Source: Treponema sp. (GTDB lineage: Bacteria; Spirochaetota; Spirochaetia; Treponematales; Treponemataceae). From it: 8,817 nucleotides of DNA. The notes below the pieces were generated by a model. It searched no databases, had not been told where the DNA came from, and saw only the letters and a program-made list of their open reading frames with translations. Where the stretch lies: positions 1 through 8,817 of the forward strand of contig JAFLSP010000069.1 of the NCBI GenBank assembly GCA_022510885.1. Reading direction: 5' to 3'. This document shows, in pieces, positions 1 to 4,863 of the stretch. Positions within the stretch are counted from its first letter, which is position 1. Each line of letters opens with the position of its first letter. The translations under genes and the position numbers were made by a program.

Positions 1-840
1 GGTTTCTTTCCCCATCCGCTCCCACCATGTCCTGAACAAATCGACCCAGGCGGCGCATTCCGGCTCCACGGTGCTGCCGTCGGGCTTGGAGGTCTCCGGC
101 GTGGCGAGCGAGAGTCCGTGCGGGCCGTGGGTGAAGAGGTGGCAGGCGAAGGGGACGGCGGCGCGGCGCAGGGCTTCGGCAAGGCGCAGGGTGTTCTCGG
201 CGGGGACGGAGCGGTCGGCGAGGGTGTGCCACAGGAACGTGGGCGGGAAGTCGGCGCTCACGTGCCGCTCCAGGCTCACGTCGTGGCGGGTGAACGCGGC
301 GCTCGTGCCGAGGACGTTGCGGACTGACGCGGCGTGGCAGAACGGCTCGTCGGCGGTGATGACGGGGTAGCACAGGATGAGCGCGTCCGGCCTGATGTCG
401 GCGGGGGCGTGGGGCAGGTAGGGGGCGAACAGGCCGCTGTTCCAGTAGCAGCCGAGCGTGGCGCACAGGTGGCCGCCCGCGCTGAACCCGCAGGCGATGA
501 TGCGGCGCGCGTCCACGTGCCATGCGTCGGCATGGGCGCGGGCGTAGCGGACGGCCTCGGCAAGGTCGCAGGCGGACGCGGGGAATTCGGTGGGCGCGAG
601 GGTGTAGGCGAGGACTGCCGCGTGGAAGCCAAGCGCGTTGAAGCGCACGGCGACCGCCTCCGCCTCGCGCGGGGAGTGGTGGTCGTAGCCGCCGCCGGGG
701 CAGACAATCACGAGCGGGCGCGTCCTGTCGCCGTCGAGCGCGGCGTAGTTCTGGAGCAGGTAGGTCGTGAGGGTCGGCTGTCCGTTCGTTTTGAGTTTTC
801 CGGCGTAATGGACGGGCAGGGCTATCGTCTCGTGCGTCAT
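1..840 (-). CDS. Alpha/beta hydrolase, acetyl-esterase-like; 3' end beyond the window
   Basis: I translated this by hand from the reverse strand: ATG at 840-838, then 280 codons with no stop up to the window edge. The protein is a probable cytosolic serine esterase of the BD-FAE / acetyl-xylan-esterase-like type. It has no signal peptide. Visible motifs are an oxyanion-hole glycine strip CPGGGY (residues 47-52), the nucleophile elbow GFSAGGH with Ser120, an acid in LADRSVP (Asp209) and a catalytic histidine in HGPHG (His241), so the triad is complete and correctly ordered. The tail WVDLFRTWW is typical of the last helix, so probably only a few residues are missing. The start codon overlaps the stop of the upstream TfoX-like gene (ATGA), which suggests translational coupling. 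The substrate is not readable: acetylated sugars are the usual guess, while a peptidase or other esterase is possible. The fold is secure; the substrate is inference. Confidence 0.88.
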   Translation of the reverse strand, partial: MTHETIALPVHYAGKLKTNGQPTLTTYLLQNYAALDGDRTRPLVIVCPGGGYDHHSPREAEAVAVRFNALGFHAAVLAYTLAPTEFPASACDLAEAVRYARAHADAWHVDARRIIACGFSAGGHLCATLGCYWNSGLFAPYLPHAPADIRPDALILCYPVITADEPFCHAASVRNVLGTSAAFTRHDVSLERHVSADFPPTFLWHTLADRSVPAENTLRLAEALRRAAVPFACHLFTHGPHGLSLATPETSKPDGSTVEPECAAWVDLFRTWWERMGKET

Positions 841-1160
841 CGGCCTGCCTTCTTCTGCTTTGCCGCGGGAAGCTCGTCGTGCATGGCGGCGAGCAGGCGC
901 GCCAAAAAGTCGCGGTCGTCCACGTTCTCCACCAGGAGCATCTCTTTTGCCCCCGGATAGGGGATTTCGCGCGGCGCGTCGGGCATGAGCGCGCAGGCGG
1001 CGGGAACGGGCTTGACCAGGAGGCGGTCGTCGTAGATGCCGCCGGCAAGCCTGCCGCGCCAGTACAGCAGGTACTCGCCCATCATCGCGCGGGCGGTCAC
1101 GTCGCCGAGCGGGGCAAGCTGGTCAAGCACGAAGTCTCGGTATTCTGGGGTCGATGCCAT
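837..1160 (-). CDS. Stand-alone TfoX/Sxy N-terminal-domain protein
   Basis: A 107-residue cytosolic protein formed of only the TfoX N-terminal domain. The N-terminal STPEYRDFVLDQLAPLG, the central RAMMGEYLLYWRGRLAGG and the following YDDRLLVKP strand match this small alpha/beta fold. The C-terminal TfoX domain, present in gammaproteobacterial Sxy where it serves competence regulation, is absent, so a competence role should not be assumed. Stand-alone TfoX_N proteins are generally uncharacterised. I chose the ATG at 1160-1158 because CGAGG lies 4 nt upstream of it. A GTG six codons further upstream is in frame but has no better ribosome site. The tail is lysine-rich (AAKQKKAGR). The stop overlaps the start of the hydrolase gene, so the two are almost certainly translated together. 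Family confidence is high; the function is unknown. Confidence 0.82.
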   Translation of the reverse strand: MASTPEYRDFVLDQLAPLGDVTARAMMGEYLLYWRGRLAGGIYDDRLLVKPVPAACALMPDAPREIPYPGAKEMLLVENVDDRDFLARLLAAMHDELPAAKQKKAGR

Positions 1161-1187
1161 GGCGCCTCGCTCTACCACAAACGGGCG

Positions 1188-1202
1188 GATTGTGGTACAA
1201 TC
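1188..1202. repeat. Inverted repeat GATTGT-GGT-ACAATC, operator candidate
   Basis: Perfect 6-bp arms with a 3-bp spacer, in the divergent region between the TfoX-like gene and mtnN. It fully contains the extended -10 element of the plus-strand promoter, so a dimeric protein bound here would block initiation. The motif is short enough to occur by chance. The regulator is unknown. Confidence 0.35.
1193..1201 (+). promoter_or_regulatory. Extended -10 promoter for the mtnN-luxS unit
   Basis: TGG directly followed by TACAAT (5 of 6 matches to TATAAT) forms a TGn-type extended -10. No good -35 is seen 16-18 bp upstream (around 1172-1179), which extended -10 promoters tolerate. The predicted start is near 1207-1209, giving a 5' leader of about 155 nt before mtnN. 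It is the best promoter-like sequence upstream of the gene cluster. Confidence 0.5.
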
Positions 1203-1213
1203 GCTTTAAAAAT

Positions 1214-1251
1214 GAAAAGACCGCGCAAAGGAGGAGAAGCACGGTCTTTTC
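1214..1251 (+). promoter_or_regulatory. Leader hairpin with a Shine-Dalgarno-like loop upstream of mtnN
   Basis: GAAAAGACCG (1214-1223) pairs perfectly with CGGTCTTTTC (1242-1251) over 10 bp. The 18-nt loop holds AAAGGAGG (1227-1234), a strong Shine-Dalgarno-like sequence with no usable start codon behind it. The hairpin would lie within the first few nucleotides of the transcript if the extended -10 upstream is used. The A-run/T-run flanks resemble a bidirectional terminator, but a terminator has no obvious purpose between divergent genes. A second copy of the 3' arm, GGTCTTTTT (1311-1319), can pair with the same 5' arm over 8 bp, so two exclusive foldings are possible. Confidence 0.4.
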
Positions 1252-1313
1252 TCAAGCAGTTTTTATCTTGCTATTGCAGTTACTGTAGAACATTGCGGAA
1301 AAATAGTCAAGGT

Positions 1314-1328
1314 CTTTTTAACAAAAAG
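1314..1328 (+). repeat. Short AT hairpin CTTTTT-AAC-AAAAAG in the mtnN leader
   Basis: Six-bp arms with a 3-nt loop, 33 nt upstream of the mtnN start. Its 5' arm overlaps the second GGTCTTTTT copy, so it would compete with the alternative pairing described for the upstream hairpin. It is weak in isolation because five of the six pairs are A-T. A further small hairpin, GCGG-TTT-CCGC (1340-1350), abuts the mtnN ribosome site. Confidence 0.25.
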
Positions 1329-1361
1329 TGGGGACTTGGGCGGTTTCCGCGGGAGGCGATT

Positions 1362-2063
1362 ATGGCAAAGAAGGTCGGTATCATCGGCGCGATGGAGGCG
1401 GAGGTCGCGTACCTCAAAAGCCTTGCGGCGGGCAGGGAGACGGCTGCGGGCGGGCTTGTCTTTTATGAGGGCGCGATTGGCGGCACGGACGTGGTGGTGG
1501 TGAGAAGCGGCGTGGGCAAGGTGAACGCCGCCCTGTGCGCGCAGCGGCTCATCATGCAGTTCGGCGTGACGCACGTGGTCAACACGGGCATTGCGGGCGC
1601 GGCGGCGCGCGGGCTTGGCGTGCTCGATTTCGTGGCCTCGGTGGACGCGGTGTACCACGACATGGACGCGACGGGCTTCGGCTACGCGCCCACGGTCATC
1701 CCGCAGATGGACTGCTCGGTCTTTCCCGCGGACAAGGCGATGCTCGCGGCGGCGCAGGAGGCCTTTGCGGCGGGCGACTTTGGCGGGCACCGGCTCGTTG
1801 CGGGGCGCGTGGCGACGGGCGACCAGTTCATCGCGGATAAGGCGGTCAAGGCGCGCATTGTCGGCACGTGCAATCCCGCCTGCGTGGAGATGGAGGGCGC
1901 GGCAATCGCCCATGCCTGCTGGCTGCACGGAACGCCCTTCCTCATCCTGCGCTGCATGAGCGACATGGCGGACGAGAACGGCGAGTCGGCTTCCGCGTTC
2001 AACGAGAAGGCCGCCGCCGAAATGAGCGCGAAACTGGTTGTCAATCTGCTGGAAAAACTATAG
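1362..2063 (+). CDS. mtnN: 5'-methylthioadenosine/S-adenosylhomocysteine nucleosidase
   Basis: A cytosolic nucleosidase (Pfs/MtnN) that hydrolyses S-adenosylhomocysteine to S-ribosylhomocysteine plus adenine, and methylthioadenosine to methylthioribose plus adenine. The 233-residue length is usual. The N-terminus KVGIIGAMEAEV carries the general-base region (Glu14, with Glu12 adjacent). GIAGA (77-81) belongs to the phosphorylase-fold glycine loop. VYHDMDATGFGY (97-108) matches the family's conserved segment. CVEMEGAA holds the ribose-binding glutamates (Glu176/Glu178), and MSDMAD holds the catalytic Asp201. The ATG is preceded by GGGAGG with a 5-nt spacer. An in-frame open stretch reaches further upstream but is leader DNA without protein-like features. 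The gene is followed after 21 nt by luxS, whose enzyme consumes its product, so the two form a complete S-adenosylhomocysteine recycling pair. Confidence 0.96.
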   Translation: MAKKVGIIGAMEAEVAYLKSLAAGRETAAGGLVFYEGAIGGTDVVVVRSGVGKVNAALCAQRLIMQFGVTHVVNTGIAGAAARGLGVLDFVASVDAVYHDMDATGFGYAPTVIPQMDCSVFPADKAMLAAAQEAFAAGDFGGHRLVAGRVATGDQFIADKAVKARIVGTCNPACVEMEGAAIAHACWLHGTPFLILRCMSDMADENGESASAFNEKAAAEMSAKLVVNLLEKL

Positions 2064-2084
2064 AATACGGCAAAGAGCACAGCC

Positions 2085-2558
2085 ATGGCAGAGAAAAAAT
2101 ACAACGTCGAGTCGTTCAACCTTGACCACACCAAGGTCGTCGCGCCGTTCGTGCGCCTTGCGGCAAAAAAGGTGGGCGAGAGGGGCGACGTGGTGACGAA
2201 ATTCGACATCCGCGTGACGCAGCCCAACGCCGAGTTCATGCCGACGGGCGCGATTCATACAATAGAACACATTGTCGCCGAGCATATCCGCGACGAGATT
2301 GACGGCGTTATCGACTTCAGCCCGATGGGCTGCCGGACGGGCTTCTACCTTACCGTGTGGGGCGACCGCGACGAGGCCTTCATCGCGAGCCACCTGCTGC
2401 CCGTCTTCCGCAAGGTGGAGGCATGGGAGGGGGCGATTCCTGCCGCGACGGAGATTGAGTGCGGCAACTTCCGCGACATGGACTTGGCGGGCGCGAAACG
2501 CTTTGCCAGGCAGTGGGCGGACGGCATTGAGGCGAAGGGCTGGCAGTGCTTTAAATGA
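2085..2558 (+). CDS. luxS: S-ribosylhomocysteine lyase (AI-2 synthase)
   Basis: LuxS cleaves S-ribosylhomocysteine to homocysteine and 4,5-dihydroxy-2,3-pentanedione, which cyclises to autoinducer-2. The 157-residue length is typical. The metal site is intact: HTIEH (58-62) supplies His58 and His62, and ECGNFRDMDL supplies Cys126. The catalytic cysteine is Cys83 in FSPMGCRTGFYL. The N-terminal SFNLDHTKV and the FDIRVTQPN strand are also characteristic. The enzyme is soluble and cytosolic, acting as a dimer in characterised homologues. Only a weak AAAGAG lies upstream of the ATG, so translation may be helped by the mtnN stop just before. No AI-2 receptor or Lsr uptake gene lies in this window, so whether AI-2 is a signal here or only a by-product of the methyl cycle cannot be told. 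Confidence 0.97.
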   Translation: MAEKKYNVESFNLDHTKVVAPFVRLAAKKVGERGDVVTKFDIRVTQPNAEFMPTGAIHTIEHIVAEHIRDEIDGVIDFSPMGCRTGFYLTVWGDRDEAFIASHLLPVFRKVEAWEGAIPAATEIECGNFRDMDLAGAKRFARQWADGIEAKGWQCFK

Positions 2559-2563
2559 GCGGA

Positions 2564-2581
2564 CGCGCCGGCCGGGGCGCG
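2564..2581 (+). repeat. GC-rich hairpin between luxS and the DUF1538 gene
   Basis: CGCGCC (2564-2569) pairs with GGCGCG (2576-2581) around a 6-nt loop. There is no following T-run, so it is not a standard intrinsic terminator. It ends 16 nt before the next start codon, where it could protect an mRNA end after cleavage or limit access to the poor ribosome site (GGAG at 2581-2584). In GC-rich DNA such a stem can arise by chance. Confidence 0.3.
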
Positions 2582-2597
2582 GAGCGGGTAGCATCGC

Positions 2598-4139
2598 ATG
2601 GACATTTTGCAGAAACTCAAGGAAACTGTCTCTTCCGTCCTGCCGATTATGGTGGTCGTCCTCCTGCTTGGCGTGACGATTGCGCCGCTGAGCTGGCCGC
2701 TCATCGTGCGCTTCCTGATTGGCGGTGTCCTCGTCATCATGGGGCTGACGGTGTTCCTGCTCGGCATCGACATCGGGGTGATTCCGATTGGCGAGCAGAG
2801 CGGTGCGGCGCTTGCGGCAAAGCGGAACCTGCCCCTGCTGCTGGTCGCCGCCTTTCTGATTGGCTTTATCGTGACGGTCGCCGAGCCGGACGTGCAGGTG
2901 CTTGCCGACCAGGTGCGCAACATCGCGCCCGCCGTGCACAAGTGGAACCTCATCCTGATGATTGCGGCGGGCATCGGCCTGTTCGTGTCGCTCGGCATTC
3001 TGCGCACGGTGCTTTCGCTTCCCCTTAATGTCCTGCTGCTCGTGGCTTACGGCGTGGTGTTCGCGCTTGCGGCCTTTACGCCCGCCGAGTTCCAGGGCAT
3101 TGCCTTTGACAGCGGCGGCGCGACGACCGGGCCGATGACCGTGCCGTTCATCATGGCGCTGGGCGTGGGCGTGGCGGCGGTCCGCGCGAAGACCGGGGCG
3201 AAGGACGCTTCCGCGAGCGACGACAGCTTCGGGCTGACGGGCATCGCGTCCGTCGGGCCGATTGCGGCGGTCTGCCTGTACGGCATCATCTTTGCGCACA
3301 CGACCAAGGTCACGGGCGATACGGGCATAGGCGCGGAGGTCGTGCATACGGCGGCGAGCGGGCTGTCCGTCTTTGTGCGCCTGCTTCCCGAAATCACGCG
3401 CGAGGTGGTGAGCGCGCTGCTGCCGCTGCTGGCGATGGCGGTCTTTTTTCAAATCACGCTTATCCGGATGCCGCCGTTCCAGGTGATTCGCATGGTGCGC
3501 GGCTTCGCGTTCAGTTTTGTGGGGCTGGTCATTTTTCTGACGGGCGCGAACGGCGGCTTTATGCCGGCGGGCGAGCGGCTGGGCGCGGTGCTGGGCGCGC
3601 TTGCGGCGGCAAGTCCGCTGTGGTCGGTGCTGTTCGTGGCGGTCGGCTTTGCGTTCGGCGCGGTGGTCGTCATCGCCGAGCCGGCCGTGTGGGTGCTGAC
3701 CGACCAGGTGGAGAGCGTGAGCGGCGGCACGATTAAGCGGCGCGTCATGCTGGTCGCGCTTTCTGCGGGCGTGGCCACCTCAATCGGGCTTTCCATGGTG
3801 CGCGTGCTGACGGGGTTCAGCCTGTGGTACGTGCTTGTCCCGGGCTACGCGGTCTCGCTCGTCCTCGCGTTCTTCTGCCCCAAACTGTTCACGGGCATTG
3901 CCTTTGACAGCGGCGGCGTGGCGAGCGGCACGATGACGAGCACGTTTATCCTTTCGTTCACGCTCGGCGCGTCGGCGGCAAGCGGCGGCAACCCGGCGGT
4001 GGACGCATTCGGCGTGATTGCGCTCGTCGCCATGACCCCGCTCATCGCGATTCAGATTCTGGGCATGGTCTTTGCCATCAAGAACCGGCGGGCGCAGCGG
4101 CTCAGCGCGCGGCGCGCGGCACAAGGAGGCGGACGGTGA
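2598..4139 (+). CDS. DUF1538 family integral membrane protein with internal duplication
   Basis: A 513-residue, very hydrophobic inner-membrane protein with no signal peptide, matching the uncharacterised DUF1538 family. It consists of two homologous halves, about 1-237 and 264-493. The matched motifs are IPIGEQSG (62-69) with MPAGERLG (322-329), AEPDVQVLADQV (95-106) with AEPAVWVLTDQV (360-371), and GIAFDSGGATTGPMT (167-181) with GIAFDSGGVASGTMT (433-447). Each half then continues into another membrane segment starting FGL or FGV. I count roughly six or seven membrane segments per half. Conserved acidic residues inside membrane segments (Glu96/Glu361, Asp171/Asp437) and the twofold repeat are transporter-like, but no substrate can be read. 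The C-terminus is basic (KNRRAQRLSARR) and probably cytosolic. The stop overlaps the start of the PII-like gene by 4 nt, so the two are translationally coupled. Transport function is inference. Confidence 0.85.
   Translation: MDILQKLKETVSSVLPIMVVVLLLGVTIAPLSWPLIVRFLIGGVLVIMGLTVFLLGIDIGVIPIGEQSGAALAAKRNLPLLLVAAFLIGFIVTVAEPDVQVLADQVRNIAPAVHKWNLILMIAAGIGLFVSLGILRTVLSLPLNVLLLVAYGVVFALAAFTPAEFQGIAFDSGGATTGPMTVPFIMALGVGVAAVRAKTGAKDASASDDSFGLTGIASVGPIAAVCLYGIIFAHTTKVTGDTGIGAEVVHTAASGLSVFVRLLPEITREVVSALLPLLAMAVFFQITLIRMPPFQVIRMVRGFAFSFVGLVIFLTGANGGFMPAGERLGAVLGALAAASPLWSVLFVAVGFAFGAVVVIAEPAVWVLTDQVESVSGGTIKRRVMLVALSAGVATSIGLSMVRVLTGFSLWYVLVPGYAVSLVLAFFCPKLFTGIAFDSGGVASGTMTSTFILSFTLGASAASGGNPAVDAFGVIALVAMTPLIAIQILGMVFAIKNRRAQRLSARRAAQGGGR
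4123..4138 (+). promoter_or_regulatory. Ribosome site deciding the GTG start of the PII-like gene
   Basis: AAGGAGG (4123-4129) lies inside the last codons of the DUF1538 gene, 6 nt before GTG at 4136-4138. An ATG two codons later would be 12 nt away, so GTG is preferred. The GTGA overlap places the start on the stop codon of the membrane protein gene. Confidence 0.75.
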
Positions 4140-4792
4140 GTATGTTCAGTCTGCTGGTGAGCATTGTTCCGCATGACAGGGGCGAAAAGCTGACGGCGGC
4201 GGCGGTCGCGGCGGGCTGCCGGGGCGGCACGGTGCTTATGGGGCGCGGGCTTGCGCGCACGAACCTCGCGGCGGTGCTCGGGCTGGGCGAGACGACCAAG
4301 GACGTGATTTATATGCTCGTTGACGCGCGGCACAAGCAGGACATCATCGACGCGATTGTGAACGCCACGCTGCTTGAGAAAGCGAATTTCGGGCAGCTGT
4401 TCTCGGTGGACGTGGACGCGATGATGCGCACGGGCGTCATCACGCGGGAGGAGAGCGAAGGAGGTATGCGCATGGAAAAGGCACGCGACCTGATTACGGT
4501 CGTCCTGAACAAGGGCTACGCCGACGACGCGATGGCGGCGGCGCGGCGGGCGGGCGCGGGCGGCGGCACGGTCATCAGCGCGCGCGGCACTGCCCGCGAG
4601 GACGACGAGAAATTCTTTGGCGTGCACATCGTCCCCGAAAAGGAGATGCTGCTGATTGTGGTGGAGCATGACCGCAAGTCCGCGGTGCTTGATGCCATCC
4701 GCGACCTGCGCTGCCTGCGCGACCCGGGAAGCGGCATCGCGTTTTGCAGCGGCGTGGACGACTTCACGCTGCTCGGCAAGAAAAATGCCTGA
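4136..4792 (+). CDS. Tandem PII-like regulatory protein (two fused PII-like domains)
   Basis: A 218-residue cytosolic protein formed of two PII-like domains, about 3-100 and 113-216. The domains align: LLVSIVPHDRGEKL with LITVVLNKGYADDA, GGTVLMGRGLA with GGTVISARGTA, and KDVIYMLVDARHKQDIIDAI with KEMLLIVVEHDRKSAVLDAI. Canonical GlnB/GlnK are single domains of about 112 residues with a long T-loop carrying the uridylylated Tyr51. Here the loops after GRG (36-38) and ARG (149-151) are short and lack that tyrosine, so this is not GlnD-regulated GlnB. PII proteins sense small cytosolic ligands and gate partner proteins, often transporters, and the 4-nt overlap makes the DUF1538 protein the obvious partner. 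A strong internal ribosome site sits exactly at the domain junction, with Met111 and Met113 behind it. The ligand is unknown. Confidence 0.88.
   Translation: MSMFSLLVSIVPHDRGEKLTAAAVAAGCRGGTVLMGRGLARTNLAAVLGLGETTKDVIYMLVDARHKQDIIDAIVNATLLEKANFGQLFSVDVDAMMRTGVITREESEGGMRMEKARDLITVVLNKGYADDAMAAARRAGAGGGTVISARGTAREDDEKFFGVHIVPEKEMLLIVVEHDRKSAVLDAIRDLRCLRDPGSGIAFCSGVDDFTLLGKKNA
4458..4474 (+). promoter_or_regulatory. Internal Shine-Dalgarno and in-frame ATG at the PII domain junction
   Basis: AAGGAGGT (4458-4465), a full complement of the 16S rRNA tail core, is followed after exactly 6 nt by ATG at 4472-4474 (Met113). Another ATG at 4466-4468 is too close to be used. Both are in the reading frame of the tandem PII gene and open the second domain (MEKARDLITVV). 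Initiation here would give a 106-residue single-domain PII protein. It could instead be a fossil of two formerly separate genes. Confidence 0.6.
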
Positions 4793-4807
4793 AAATCGGG
4801 AGATTTT
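4792..4807 (+). terminator. Weak hairpin AAAATC-GGGA-GATTTT after the PII-like gene
   Basis: Six-bp arms enclose a GNRA-type tetraloop closed by a C-G pair, starting on the last base of the stop codon and ending in TTTT. The stem has only one G-C pair and the T-run is part of it, so it would be a poor intrinsic terminator. Some read-through into the cyclase gene is plausible. Confidence 0.25.
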
Positions 4808-4811
4808 GCGT

Positions 4812-4840
4812 TTGCGTTATACGCGGTAATCGTATATACT
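4812..4840 (+). promoter_or_regulatory. Sigma70-type promoter for the cyclase / binding-protein pair
   Basis: TTGCGT (4812-4817) and TATACT (4835-4840) are separated by 17 bp. The -10 is good and the -35 moderate (TTG conserved). GCGT-TAT-ACGC (4814-4824), a short palindrome, overlaps the -35 and the spacer and could be an operator. The stretch is AT-rich compared with its surroundings. The start would fall near 4847, giving a leader of less than 20 nt. Confidence 0.5.
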
Positions 4841-4863
4841 TATTATTAAGGTTGGCTTAGGAA

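Noticed and set aside
1161..1178. GTG start at 1178 for the TfoX-like gene
   Set aside because: It adds only VERGA-type residues without family match, and the ATG at 1160 has a better-placed CGAGG.
1214..1251. Leader hairpin as an ordinary bidirectional terminator
   Set aside because: It lies between divergent starts where no transcript needs to end, and has an unusually large 18-nt loop with a short GC core. I kept it as a leader structure instead.
1212..1361. In-frame N-terminal extension of mtnN by 50 residues from ATG 1212
   Set aside because: It has no ribosome site, is AT-rich and not protein-like, and would be translated from hairpin-forming leader DNA. The ATG at 1362 has GGGAGG at 5 nt and gives the family's standard N-terminus.
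2555..3028. Plus-strand frame starting ATGA on the luxS stop codon
   Set aside because: The overlap looks like coupling, but the translation is arginine- and alanine-rich with no membrane pattern, and it runs inside the clearly real DUF1538 gene in another frame.
2058..3452. Long (464-codon) minus-strand frame opposite luxS and DUF1538
   Set aside because: It is low-complexity H/R/D/Q-rich sequence typical of an antisense frame; luxS and DUF1538 on the plus strand are unambiguous.
4142..4144. ATG 4142 as the PII-like start
   Set aside because: It lies 12 nt from AAGGAGG, against 6 nt for GTG 4136. The difference is two residues and does not affect the call.
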